DNA from: Bradysia coprophila
Lineage: Eukaryota; Arthropoda; Insecta; Diptera; Sciaridae
Reading direction: 5' to 3'
NCBI RefSeq assembly: GCF_014529535.1
Contig: NW_023503423.1
Span: 6,186,473-6,250,472, forward strand
DNA length: 64,000 bases
Positions within the stretch are counted from its first letter, which is position 1; each line of letters begins with the position of its first letter. This document shows positions 1-12,306 of this stretch, in pieces. The position numbers and the translations under genes are program-made. The notes under the pieces were generated by a model. That model was not told where the DNA came from, searched no databases, and saw only the letters and a program-made list of their open reading frames with translations.

Positions 1-334
1 AACTATATTGCAAAATCTTTGTCATCTTTCAACATTTTTATATAGTTTTTTTTTAGTTTTTATTTTAAAATTATTAATTCGATTATTATGTTAATGAGCA
101 TAAAACTTTGATAGTTTAGTATGCATTTATATCTCAGACTTTCACATGTGGGACATTATGTGTTTATATAAATTTGTGAAATGGGAAACGTAATTTTGGT
201 AAAACAAATTTATGGTTTCCTGAATAAAGAAAATAGTTTGGACTGCTACTGGCTCAGTGATTTAAAATAAATCACTTGCATTTTTATTCGTTCGCATAAC
301 ACTTAGATAATAAAAATCATTTTTTTTGTTTCAG

Positions 335-3300
335 TTTTATTGGCCACATTTTGTCGCATCAATGTGGTGAGTGTTTTAAGTAATACATCATTATCGAATT
401 TTTTTCTAATATTGTAAATAATTCCAGGCTCAAAGAGGAAAGGGGTACAATTATCCCAATCCGTATAATCCGTTAGTAGACGGAGGAAAGAGTTCCGATC
501 AAGGTTTCCCGGGATCGGGCTCTGGACATTCAGCAAGCGGTACTGGCTCATCTCAACCACAAGGATTTGTTCCTGCAGGCAGCCGTGGTTCGGGAGCATT
601 CGGTGCAGGACAACAAGGACAAGCTGGAGGTAGTTTCCCTGGATCCGCTGGACAAGCTGGAAGTGGTTTCACCGGATCTGCTGGACAAGCTGGAGGTAAT
701 TTCCCTGGATCAGCTGGACAAGCCGGACAAGCTGGAAGTGGTTTCCCTGGATCCGCTGGACAAGCTGGAAGCAGATTCCCAGGATCTGCCGGACAAGCTG
801 GTGGCAGTTTCCCCGGATCAGCTGGACAGGCTGGTAGCAGTTTCCCTGGCTCAACTGGACAAGCTGGAAGTGGTTTCCCTGGATCTGCTGGACAAGCTGG
901 TGGTAGCTTCCCAGGCTCAACTGGACAAGCTGGTGGTAGTTTCCCTGGATCCGCTGGACAAGCTGGAAGCAGATTCCCCGGATCTGCTGGACAAGCTGGT
1001 GGCAGTTTCCCTGGATCCGCTGGACAAGCTGGTAGCAATTTCCCTGGCTCAACTGGACAAGCTGGCGGTAGTTTCCCTGGATCTTCTGGACAAGCTGGAA
1101 GTGGTTTCACTGGATCTGCTGGACAGGCTGGTGGTAGCTTCCCTGGCTCAACTGGACAAGCTGGTGGTAGTTTCCCTGGATCCGCTGGACAAACTGGAAG
1201 CAGATTCCCTGGATCTGCCGGACAAGTTGGTGGTACTTTCCCTGGATCAGCTGGACAAGCTGGCGGTAATTTCCCTGGATCGGCTGGACAAGCTGGTAGC
1301 AGTTTCCCTGGCTCAGTTGGACAAGCTGGAAGTAGCTTCCCTGGATCTTCTGGACAAGCTGGTAGCAGTTTCCCTGGCTCAGTTGGACAAGCTGGAGGTA
1401 GTTTCCCTGGATCATCTGGACAAGCTGGAAGCAGTTTCCCCGGATCTGCTGGACAAGCTGGAGGTAATTTCCCTGGATCAGCTGGACAAGCTGGCGGTAA
1501 TTTCCCTGGATCGGCTGGACAAGCTGGTAGCAGTTTCCCTGGCTCAGTTGGACAAGCTGGAGGTAGCTTCCCTGGATCATCTGGACAAGCTGGAAGCAGT
1601 TTCCCCGGATCTGCTGGACAAGCTGGTGGTAATTTCCCTGGATCAACTGGACAAGCTGGTGGTAATTTCCCTGGATCAGCTGGACAAGCTGGTGGTAATT
1701 TCCCTGGATCAGCTGGACAATCTGGTGGTAATTTCCCTGGATCCGCTGGACAAGCTGGAGGTAATTTCCCTGGATCAGCTGGACAAGCCGGACAAGCTGG
1801 AAGTGGTTTCCCTGGCTCAGTTGGTCAAGCTGGAAGTGGTTTCCCTGGATCTGCTGGACAAGCTGGAGGTAATTTACCTGGATCAGCTGGACAAGCTGGA
1901 AGTGGTTTCCCTGGCTCAGTTGGTCAAGCTGGAAGCGGATTCCCCGGATCTGCTGGACAAGCTGGAAGTGGTTTCCCTGGCTCAATTGGTCAAGCTGGAA
2001 GTGGTTTCCCTGGATCCGCTGGACAAGCTGGTGGTAATTTCCCTGGATCAGCTGGACAAGCCGGACAAGCTGGAAGTGGTTTCCCTGGCTCAGTTGGTCA
2101 AGCTGGAAGTGGTTTCCCTGGATCTGCTGGACAAGCTGGAGGTAATTTCCCTGGATCAGCTGGACAAGCCGGACAAGCTGGAAGTAGTTTCCCTGGCTCA
2201 GTTGGTCAAGCTGGAAGTGGATTCCCCGGATCTGCTGGACAAGCTGGAGGTAATTTCCCTGGATCAGCTGGACAAGCCGGACAAGCTGGAAGTGGTTTCC
2301 CTGGATCTGCTGGACAAGATGGAAGTGGTTTCCCTGGCTCAGTTGGTCAAGCTGGAAGTGGTTTCCCTGGATCAGCTGGACAAGCTGGAGGTAATTTCCC
2401 TGGATCCGCTGGACAAGATGGACAAGCAGGAAGTGGTTTCCCTGGCTCAGCTGGTCAAGCTGGAAGTGGTTTTCCTGGATCTATTGGGCAAGATGGAAAT
2501 GGTTTCCCTGGCTCAGCTGGTCAAGCTGGAAGTGGTTTCCCTGGATCTACTGGACAAGCAGGAAGTGGGTTCCCTGGATCTACTGGACAAGCAGGAAGTG
2601 GTTTCCCTGGCTCAGATGGTCAAGCTGGAAGTGGTTTCCCAGGATCTGCTGGACAAGATGGAAGTGGTTTCCCTGGCTCAGTTGGTCAAGCTGGAAGTGG
2701 TTTCCCTGGCTCAGTTGGTCAAGCTGGAAGTGGATTTCCTGGACAATCTGGAACTGATTCTACCGGCCAAAACGCATTATCAGACCAATTTGCACCTCAG
2801 GGACCATTTGGTGGATTCGGAGGAGTTGGAGGAACTGGACCTGATGGACCTATTGGCGGAATCGGAGGAGTCGGTGGAGTTGGCCCAGACGGACCAAATG
2901 GTGGATTTGGAGGAGTTGGTGGTGTCGGACCAGACGGTCCTAATGGTGGATTTGGAGGAGTTGGTGGTGTTGGTCCCGATGGACCCAATGGTCCATTCGG
3001 TTCATTTGGCGGCTCTTTTGGACCTCAAAGTGACTTATTCCCTGTTGCTAGTGGTGATTACTCTGCAATTCCTGGAGTATATGGAGTAGACTACCCAACA
3101 TATTCTGAGGTTCCTCAAACTTCGTTCGATTGTCAGTATCAACAATGGCCTGGTTATTATGCCGATGTCGAGGCTCGTTGCCAAGTTTTCCACATTTGTG
3201 CTTTAAACACTACTTTCAACTTCATCTGTCCTATCGGAACAATATTCAGTCAGGAACATTTGGTATGCGTATGGTGGAATCAATTTGACTGCAATACCGC

Positions 3301-6300
3301 TCCTAGCTTGTATTACAAAAATGCGTACATATATGATTACTCAAAGAATGGACAGCAAGGTGCACAAGGACCATTTGCAGATTTCGCTGGTTCACAAGGA
3401 CCGTTTGCTGATTTCGGTGCAGCTCAAGGACCATTCGGACCATCAGCCTCATTTCCAGGATTAGTTGGACCATCAGGACCATCTGCTGGTTTCGACGGTG
3501 CGCAAGGACCAGTTGTTGGCCCGGCATCTGCGCAAGGTCCACAAGCTGACTTTACAGGAACTGACGGATCAGTAGGACCTCAAGGCCCATCTGCATCATT
3601 CGGTGGTGCACAAGGACCAAGTGGACCATCCGACGGTTCATCCATACAAGGCCCATCTGCAGGATTCGGTGGTGCTCAAGGCCCAAGTGGACCTGGTTTT
3701 GGTGGAGATCAAGGATCACCAGCAGGTAAATTAAACCTAATCTTTACAAAAACTTTGTCTGCTGAAATGACAATTTAAAAAAACTGCTCGTCCAAAATAA
3801 GTTTCCCTTTCATTAGCTACAGATTAAAGGCGAAACTGAAATGTAGAAAACAAAAATACTTAAGAAACGAATTCTTTAAAATCTTTGTAGAAATTTCAAG
3901 TTGATATGCAGAAAATGAATTCTGTCACCGAAATAGAACTAACAATATTTACTTTTTCACCAGGATCTGGATCATTCCCCGGCTCAGAAGGTGGTGCTGG
4001 TTTCCCAGGCTCAGGTAAATAAAATCTAATGTTTACAATATTTTAATTGCTAAAATCAAAATGCATAAGCTCAAGGAAACAAAATTCGAAAGTTAAAAAT
4101 AAGTGTTTTTACATACCCTTCAAAAATTTGTTCTAAAGATTTAAACTTCAAATAATATGTATTTTCTATTAAAGCAGTCTATAGACAGTTTTACTAATGT
4201 CCATTGTTTTTATTGTGCATATAACTCATGAATATGTAAAACATCGAATCTCAAATCTAATTTTTTTAGTCCTTCCAAAAGTTTCTATTTTTGGTAAAAC
4301 CATCGAAAAATATATTCAAGTTTATTTTCTGAAGAACTGAGCTTTTCATAATTACATTCTTAGAATTCAAAATTTTTATGAAAATCCTAACACAAATATA
4401 ACTAACAATAAAATTTTGTTAGGATCATTCCCTGGATCCGAAGGTTTCCCAGGCTCAACTGGACAAGCTGGATTCCCTGGACAAGCTGGAAGTGGATTCC
4501 CCGGATCTGCTGGACAAGATGGAAGTGGTTTCCCTGGCTCAGCTGGTCAAGCTGGAAGTGGATTCCCTGGACAAGCTGGAAGTGGATTCCCTGGATCTGC
4601 TGGACAAGATGGAAGTGGTTTCCCTGGCTCAGTTGGTCAAGCTGGAAGTGGATTCCCTGGACAAGCTGGAAGTGGATTCCCTGGATCTGCTGGACAAGAT
4701 GGAAGTGGTTTCCCTGGCTCAGTTGGTCAAGCTGGAAGTGGATTCCCTGGACAAGCTGGAAGTGGATTCCCTGGATCTGCTGGACAAGATGGAAGTGGTT
4801 TCCCTGGGTCAGTTGGTCAAGCTGGAAGTGGCTTCACCGGATCTGCTGGACAAGCTGGTGGTAATTTCCCTGGATCAGCTGGACAAACAGGTCAAGCTGG
4901 AAGTGGATTCCCTGGATCTACTGGACAAGCTGGAGGTAGTTTCCCTGGATCAGCTGGAAGTAGTTTCCCAGGATCTACTGGACAAGCTGGAGGTAGCTTC
5001 CCTGGATCCGCTGGACAAGCTGGACAAACTGGAAGTGGATTCCCTGGCTCAACTGGACAAGCTGGTGGTAGTTTCCCTGGATCTGCTGGACAAGTTGGTG
5101 GCAGTTTCCCTGGCTCAGCTGGACAAGCTGGTGGTAGTTTCCCTGGATCCGCTGGAGGTAGCTTCCCTGGATCTGCTGGACAAGCTGGAAGTGGTTTCCC
5201 AGGATCTGCTGGACAAGCTGGAGGTAGCTTCCCTGGATCTTCTGGACAAGCTGGGCAGGCCGGAAGTGGATTCACTGGATCAGCTGGACAATCTGGAAGT
5301 GGTTTCCCAGGCTCAGTTGGACAGGCTGGAGGTAGCTTCCCTGGATCTTCTGGACAAGCTGGAAGCAGTTTCCCTGGCTCAGTTGGACAGGCTGGAGGTA
5401 GCTTCCCTGGATCTGCTGGACAAGCTGGCGGTAGTTTTCCTGGATCTTCTGGACAAGCTGGAAGTGGTTTCCCTGGCTCAACTGGACAAGCTGGTGGTAG
5501 TTTCCCTGGATCTGCTGGACAAGCTGGTGGTAGTTTCCCTGGATCTGCTGGACAAGCTGGAAGCAGATTCCCTGGATCTACGGGACAAGCTGGTGGAAGT
5601 TTCCCTGGATCTGCTGGACAAGCTGGTGGTAGTTTCCCTGGATCTGCTGGACAAGCTGGTGGTAATTTCCCTGGATCAGCTGGACAAGCTGGAAGCAGAT
5701 TCCCTGGATCTGCCGGACAAGCTGGTGGAAGTTTCCCTGGATCTGCTGGACAAGCTGGTGGTAGTTTCCCTGGATCTGCTGGACAAGCTGGTAGTAGTTT
5801 CCCTGGATCAGCTGGACAAGCTGGAAGCAGATTCCCTGGATCTGCCGGACAAGCTGGAAGCAGATTCCCTGGATCTGCTGGACAAGCTGGTGGTAGTTTC
5901 CCTGGATCAGCTGGACAAACTGGTGGTAGTTTCCCTGGATCAGCTGGACAAGCTGGAAGCAGATTCCCTGGATCTGCCGGACAAGCTGGTGGTAGTTTCC
6001 CTGGATCTGCTGGACAAGCTGGTGGTAGTTTTCCTGGATCAGCTGGACAAGTTGGTGGCAGTTTCCCTGGCTCAGCTGGACAAGCTGGTGGTAGTTTCCC
6101 TGGATCCGCTGGAAGCAGATTCCCCGGATCTGCTGGACAAGCTGGTGGTAGCTTCCCAGGATCATCTGGACAAGCTGGTGGCAGATTCCCTGGATCCGCT
6201 GGACAAAGTGGTAGCAATTTCCCTGGATCCGCTGGACAAGCTGGTAGCAATTTCCCTGGATCGGCTGGACAAGCTGGTAGCAATTTCCCTGGCTCGGCTG

Positions 6301-6578
6301 GACAAGCTGGTGGTAGTTTCACTGGATCAGCTGGACAGGCTGGTGGTAGTTTCCCTGGATCAGCTGGACAAGCTGGTGGTAGTTTCCCTGGATCAGCTGG
6401 ACAAGCTGGTGGTAGTTTCCCTGGATCAGCAGGAAGTAGTACAGGGTTTGCCGGTAGACCTGGCACAAGCCCTGCTGCCACATTCCCTGGCTCATTTGGT
6501 GCGGGTTCCGCTGGCTCTCAACGACCTGGATTCACTGGAAGTGACTCAGAGAGAGAATACTTGCCCCCGCGATCGTAG
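335..6578 (+). CDS. Giant secreted cuticle-type protein: one chitin-binding domain between two collagen-like repeat arrays (5' exon missing)
   Basis: I read four exons: 335-366, 428-3725, 3964-4014 and 4423-6578, ending in TAG. Phases agree at every junction (about 1,845 codons visible). The first visible exon reads LLATFCRINV, the end of a signal peptide; the start codon lies upstream and was not found. Array 1 (about 620-2745) and array 2 (about 4430-6430) each hold roughly 60 copies of an 11-residue unit like GQAGGSFPGSA. Between them (about 3125-3290) is a six-cysteine domain with spacing C-x15-C-x5-C-x9-C-x12-C-x7-C, which fits a peritrophin-A/CBM_14 chitin-binding domain of the single-domain cuticle type (CPAP1-like). 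A linker of GAQGPS-type repeats follows. The protein probably binds chitin in cuticle or another extracellular matrix, with elastic or adhesive repeats; that role is inferred. I do not recognise a named orthologue. Confidence 0.85.
620..2745 (+). repeat. Coding 33-bp tandem array 1 (GQAGxxFPGSx units)
   Basis: About 60 or more degenerate copies of a 33-bp unit encode an 11-residue peptide. The unit length is a multiple of three and stops are absent in several frames, so long spurious ORFs appear on both strands. Occasional 6-residue insertions (GQAGQA) break the regular period. Confidence 0.92.
4430..6430 (+). repeat. Coding 33-bp tandem array 2, with a 90-bp higher-order repeat at its start
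   Basis: A second array of the same 33-bp unit, all within the last exon. At its 5' end a 90-bp block (one 8-residue plus two 11-residue units) is repeated three times almost unchanged at 4561-4650, 4651-4740 and 4741-4830, which points to recent unequal exchange. Confidence 0.9.
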
Positions 6579-9121
6579 ACAAATCGTACAAACTAAAAAT
6601 GTGAAACAAAAGACAACTCAACAGTTGGTGCTGACATTATTTATATATTTTGCTTTTATATTGTTGTTAATTCGTTTTTATCTAGATTTTATCATTCACT
6701 CAATCATGACGAAAATTGTCTGTACTTCGTTGTTGATTTCGTTCAATGCCATGGAAGTAGTAAAAAGGAAATTTGCATTAGAATCAATTAAATTAGATCC
6801 AAAAGGCAGTGTGTTAAAAGTCAATTGTTGTAAAAGAAATTACGTCATTTCATTTATTTTCATTTAACTGTAGTAAACTTAAAGTGAATTTCACTTAGGC
6901 TTACAAATAGACTTATACTCTTAGATCCATTAAGTAACCATTTATGTGTGAGCTAATTGATATTTCAGATCTGGCTTCTAATTTCTTTTATGAACTATTT
7001 CAAACAATATTTTCAAAGCTGATTTTTTATTCATGTGTACATTAATATTTTCGTTCTAAAGTATCCAATCAAAAGGCTTACACATAATTTGATAGACTGT
7101 AAGATTTAAAAAAAAAATACTTTATCGAATATGATGCTTCCGTCGATGTTATAACACCATCAACATTGTCTCTATTTATCTCTCTCTTGTCATCAAAAAT
7201 ACGGAGTCTTTGCATCGTTAAAGAAAAAAAAGAAAAATTTAAGTTAATTGTCGCCATGTATAATTTTGTAAATTTATGTAAATTGTATATAAAATACAAA
7301 CGAAAAAATCCAAAAAAAAAATGTTTGATTGACCTACTGAAAACACTCTTTTAAAGAAGGCTCTGACCAGATTCAGTTGATTCTTTGTTTAAGCCAAGGT
7401 TCTGAAAGAACAGGGTAAGAAAACTCTCAGTTGATCACGAAGGTTAATTTCTCACACTATCTGTTTATAAAATTTGTTGTTGCATATCCCATTCTAAATA
7501 CAGACGACTTTATTCATTTAGTCAATATTCAACATGCAGGTACAGTTCGATAGGACCATTTAGTCAATATTCGGCATGCAGGTATAGTTCAATAATACAT
7601 CCCACAGTCCCACACCTAATTTGAAGATATAATTCATCACACAGCAAATATATACCTGGGAATCATACAATATTCCTACGAGCTGAATAATATTGTTGCA
7701 GGAACTATATTTTGAAAATATTCGTATTACATGTTTATTGTAATACAGTCTGCAGCAAATATATGCAGCACACAACAAATGTCGAATTTGCCGAATGTGC
7801 AATAACAATTTGTCATGTTGATTTTAGACCAAAACGCACTGAAAATTGTCTCACTTTGCGGAACATTAAACGATACAGCCTTTAGTATAGGTGTGCACTT
7901 TCAGTATTCACTGGATCACACTAAGATACTCTTAGTGGTTGTTTTAAAGTTGCAACGAGAAAGTGCAACGGACGCTGTCTTCAACATCAAACAATGTACG
8001 TCTAACTGAAGAGAGAAGAAGAAACCTAAGTAGTAAAATAATGGTCGGGCAACAAAAGATGCTAAAAATAATCATAAGAAAACGCCAATTTTGGCAGTCT
8101 ACATTCTATTTAACTGAGCCAAAACAACAAATTTATCTCAGCGTTTATTAAAACTCTTTCAAAAACTACACAAACAAAAGAAAGAAGGAAACAGAAAACC
8201 AAAACGTCGAAGGGAACGACAATAGTGGAAAAACCACCAAAAACCAAGAGCTGTTTCGACCTCCGAATATGGTGGTGGTCCGAGGACAGAATGAAACTGT
8301 TCATCTTCAGTTACTTCCACCATATTCGATCACAAGACAGCGAGTAAGACTTCGCATTACTCAGCAAAATATTTGCTCGTAGAGCACAACAGAAACAGCG
8401 AGAGTGACAATTTTATCCATGGTTTTATCACGAACCGAAGGAATAATTTTCAAAAAACGTGGGCGAACAATAAAACAAAAACAAAAGCTCACCGGGTCTT
8501 CCATTGATATTCGAGTCCTTTACTTGCCAGTCCGAGAGATGTACAAAATTTGTGTCTTATCACAAATTATTGTCATCAACCCATGGACAACAAGAACACT
8601 TTAGAAAGAGAAAGAAACTGAAATGATAAAAATGGTTGCGAGCGAAACTAGCAAAAACTTAGTTACAACCATCCTAGCTCAAATTTAAAAACTGACTCAG
8701 TGACGTTTTTCTGGTGCCAAGGGCATTTGGAAAAGGAGGCACTGCTGATAGAAAGCAATATAAAGAGAAGTTTAGCTGAAATGAATATGTTTCGGTTCAA
8801 GGTGACGACATACTATGTCTAGTACATAGATATAGGTTTGTTCCAATTAACTGAAAACCGTAAATTTTCACTAGCTGAACGAGATCGGTTTTCATATGAA
8901 TATTGATGAGGCTATGCCTCTATGAATGATATACCATAATTCAAGTATGACAATTCGTATAGCCTTGGAACATACCTATTGTCTACACTCTTCGTATACG
9001 GGTTCTTTGGTCAGAAAAAACTCTTTATTTTTACAAAATTGATATATTCAGATAAGAGCTTAATATTGTTTTACACCAAATTTATTGTCCTTCTATAAAG
9101 CAAATGAAGTGAAAGCTATAC
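6579..9121. other. Intergenic DNA, no gene seen
   Basis: This stretch follows the stop of the cuticle-type gene. I see no convincing coding exon. A 42-bp unit occurs twice in tandem at 7515-7598 with a few differences. Around 7396-7445 there is a short sequence (core CTGAAAGAACAG, then TTGATCA and GAAGGT) that recurs near 19865 and 19923. Confidence 0.6.
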
Positions 9122-9751
9122 TCAAATGTAGAGTTGTATTTTCCGTTGCGCGTTTCGATAAATTTTCTCATTGTCTTGACGTGTCAAATCCAATCCCTTT
9201 TGAATATGGAGCAACGCCGATTCATGCTGCGACTGGATTCGATTGAACTCACTCTGAGCCAGACTTACTTTACCTTCCAATTGTCGGCGCAAATTGTCCA
9301 ACGCCTGTGCATTGACTGCATTCAATTCGGATCGCACGCGTGCCAATTCGATTTGATGACTCTTACTCATTTCAACAATTCGTGCATCGGCGTTCTGACT
9401 TTGTGCCTGTAGTTCGGCCTGAAGGCGACCCTTATCGGAACTGCTGCGACTAGCCAGTTCTTGGAGTTGACGCGTCAAGTCGGACACCTGTCGATTGCAT
9501 TCGTATTGAACTTGTTCTCGGGCTAAACGAACTCTAATGTCCACAGATTGGTTGACGTCGTCGTTCAACTTAGCAAATGCGTGATTGTAGACCTGACGCT
9601 GCGCATTTAAATGATTTTCGATGTCACTGAAAGCTCGGTCGGTAGTCTTCTGGTACTGCGCTAAGTTTTCAGCAATGTCGGCAAAAGAGATGACTGCCTG
9701 TGTGGGTATAAATATAGATAACAGACAGAGGCAATTCGAACAAAAATTCAT
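9122..9751 (-). CDS. Secreted coiled-coil protein, unknown function
   Basis: A single-exon reading frame of 209 codons starts at an ATG and ends in TGA. The N-terminus (MNFCSNCLCLLSIFIPTQA) looks like a signal peptide. The rest, about residues 25-205, is rich in Q, E, R, A and L with heptad-like spacing and almost no Gly or Pro, typical of a long alpha-helical coiled coil. I do not recognise a family. A weak splice-acceptor-like sequence lies near the signal peptide end (about 9700 on the minus strand), so a different first exon upstream cannot be ruled out. Being extracellular and rod-like is inference from composition only. Confidence 0.6.
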   Translation of the reverse strand: MNFCSNCLCLLSIFIPTQAVISFADIAENLAQYQKTTDRAFSDIENHLNAQRQVYNHAFAKLNDDVNQSVDIRVRLAREQVQYECNRQVSDLTRQLQELASRSSSDKGRLQAELQAQSQNADARIVEMSKSHQIELARVRSELNAVNAQALDNLRRQLEGKVSLAQSEFNRIQSQHESALLHIQKGLDLTRQDNEKIYRNAQRKIQLYI

Positions 9752-11285
9752 TTTTATCGCATTGCTGTTCGTTAAATTGTGCTATGTCTATGCCGAGAGG
9801 GTATAACAACTATTTTCTTCCGTTTGATTTTTTCTGATTTTTCCTAATTTTTCTTGTTTGAAATTCAAGACAAGGAAACTTTTGAGTCTTTTTAGGTGTA
9901 GTTCTAAAGAGCTAAAGGCATTGATTGGGACTTTCTAACGAGCCCATTTCCTTAGCATTTCTGCGCTAAAATCGAGTTATAGCCACATATCAATCTCTTT
10001 TCGAAAAAGTCTCTTCATGACTTCGTAGTTGTTCACAAAACCTAAATCAAATTTAATCAAATTTAAAATCAAATCCATGGAAGTCCCTGGACTTGTGATA
10101 AGCATTTAACTAAATGCTTTGGCACATCAGGGCTTATATCTTTGCTCTTCATATCCAATAAGTTTGATGTTCAATGTAGGCTTGAAATAGACGTCGAAGC
10201 CAAAATGTTTAAAGATTTGGGATTTGGTTTTTTGATCATCACGAGACTCTTTGTTTTTATCAATATCAACACAAAAAATTTAAAAATCTAACAACACTAC
10301 TCTGTCCTTTCTCACACATGCAGCTTGTGTAATCATTACTAACCAAGCTTTGAACCGTAGCTAAGAACCAATTTCACATAAAAATTTTTAAAAAAAATTT
10401 TACGTACCACTGAACTAAGTACCAACATCTGAACGATCAGAGCCATATTCTTTGACGTCAAACAACACTCACGACTTACTGATGAAGACTGCCAATAGAA
10501 AGAAATCCAATCGGTCTTGGAAAGAAGAAGGTGATACAAAGTTTTCGCAAGTAGCCCACTCATATTGATCTTGGACCATTTTTTATTATCAAACTGATTG
10601 TACTCGCTGTAGACGTCCTACAATTCATTTCGTAATATCCAAACCTGTTGTTAAATTAGTGCGATTTTTTTCTTTAAAAGATTCGTTTTTATTGATCATC
10701 CGGTTGTTTGTTTAAGAGCAAAACGTTGAAGGAAGATATCTGTTTTAATTATAATTAATCTGTAAGCAACCAAATTAGGTATTAGCAATATTATAATTTA
10801 ATGAAATAACTGTTTCCGTTGCAATAAATCTAATCTCCATCATATCCATAAACATATTTATAACCCGATTGAAAGTCATATAGACAATTTGAAGAAGATT
10901 TGTCTTCGTTTTCGTTTCGGGTTAAAATCAGGAATACGAAATTAAGCATTTCCAAAATAGCCCTTCAATCAGAACTAAATATATTTGGGAATTAAGTCCC
11001 TAAAATACCCCAAAAAAAAATCCTTTTTTTGCTTGTTCGTAGTTTTTCAACGTTTTTGAATTTTTCTTGATGTTTTACAAGCATTTGATGAAAAAATGCA
11101 ACGCACTGTGCTATGAAAAATGCAAAGAAAAAAAATGGGATTTTTTTAAGAATTAATTCCCAAATAGTTGTTAGGCTCTGACTCGAATTCTTCAGAAGTG
11201 ACTACAACATCAAAAAAAGCTACTCGAAGCATTTCCTCGTACTAGAAACAATCAAGGTCACGATTTTTCACATAAGGTCTGTTTC
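9752..11285. other. Intergenic DNA, nothing identified
   Basis: AT-rich sequence between the coiled-coil gene and the hAT-type element. No ORF with recognisable content, RNA gene or clear repeat was found here. Confidence 0.5.
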
Positions 11286-11387
11286 ATCGTACGTAGTGAA
11301 TGCAACCGGTAAGAAACCGGCTATTACCGTTTACCGGTAAATAATATTTCGATAACCGGTTTTACATTTTCCGCAAATTAAATGATA

Positions 11388-11511
11388 CAGTGAACGACAT
11401 CTCAAATGTCTCACTGTCATTTTTTTCAGAGAATGTCATTGTGAATTTGCAATGACACAATAAAATTCTCAGAAAAATTTGACAGTGAGACATTTGAGAT
11501 GTCGTTCACTG
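11388..11511. mobile_element. 124-bp TA-flanked MITE nested in the hAT-type element
   Basis: Inverted arms of about 33 bp begin CAGTGAACGACATCTC and end in the complement. The dinucleotide TA lies directly outside both ends (11386-11387 and 11512-11513), the target-site pattern of Tc1/mariner-type elements. It has no coding capacity. Confidence 0.8.
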
Positions 11512-12120
11512 TAATTCGTGATGTCGATAGAGTCAATACGTCAACGTTACGCTATATCAAAATTAAGTTTTACTGAAATAGATTGTGGAAATTGCTTTCG
11601 TCACTACCGCAAACATCAGAGATGGCACTGCCTTCGAGTCAGTCTTTTGAGATACGAAATTTAAAAATCAAAATCATTTGTTAGGAAATTTAAATTTTTG
11701 ATACATTGTCCATGAAAGTATTGTTCGTGTGAAGTAACCGAAGACCGACTTGCCGACAGCGTCAATCATTGACGGTCCTTTGAAGTAGTCAAATACACAA
11801 TCTATTGAAAACTTACAAAAAAATTATTTTGTTTTCAGGCCTTCTCGCATTGTTTTGAAATGTCAAACTTGCGAAAGCTAATCAATTTAGATGATTGAAA
11901 TGAATCTATGGACCAAATAGCGGAGCTTTCGCAAGTTTTACGTTTCAAAACAATGGGACAAGGCCTGAAAACAAAAGAATTTTATGTGAAACTCGCGCTG
12001 CTATGTGTGTCTACAGTAAGAAATGAATATCGAGCTCGTCCAAGGTCCCCAATGAAATGCATTGGAGCTAATTTTTTTGGGGTTTTTATTATAAAATTGA
12101 ACTTAATTGACCGTTTTGTA

Positions 12121-12306
12121 CAAGGCTGTATACTTTGGGGAGGTCACGCAGATCGTCATTTTATTAGATACGCGGGAACACACCTTTTCCATACAAACAA
12201 ATTCACCAAAATTGAATTTGTATGGCGTGGTGAATTTTTTGTATGAAACGTGGTGTGTAACCCGCGTATCTGCATCTGCGTGACCTCCCCAAAGTATACA
12301 GCCTTG
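12121..12306. mobile_element. 186-bp hAT-type MITE nested in the hAT-type element (copy A)
   Basis: The terminal inverted repeat starts CAAGGCTGTATACTTTGGGG. The element is bounded by a perfect 8-bp duplication GTTTTGTA at 12113-12120 and 12307-12314. A second copy with different internal sequence and its own duplication is at 50356-50582. Confidence 0.9.

Noticed and set aside
1-334. Search for the missing first exon of the cuticle-type gene
   Set aside because: The ATG at about 180 opens a short frame, but its possible donors leave phase 0, while the exon at 335 needs one base from upstream. The start is probably outside the window.
567-3089. 840-codon plus-strand frame of VSLDLLDKLEV-type repeats over array 1
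   Set aside because: Shadow of the 33-bp repeat in another frame. The frame with the signal-peptide end, chitin-binding domain and splice-phase agreement is the GQAGxxFPGSx frame.
4892-6481. 529-codon minus-strand Pro/Cys/Ala repeat frame (CPADPGKLPPA)
   Set aside because: Antisense shadow of the 33-bp repeat. A cysteine-rich structural protein was considered, but the sense frame explains the sequence and no independent start or end signals exist.
4492-6867. 791-codon plus-strand frame over array 2
   Set aside because: Same repeat shadow; it begins inside the array and has no domain, splice partner or signal peptide.
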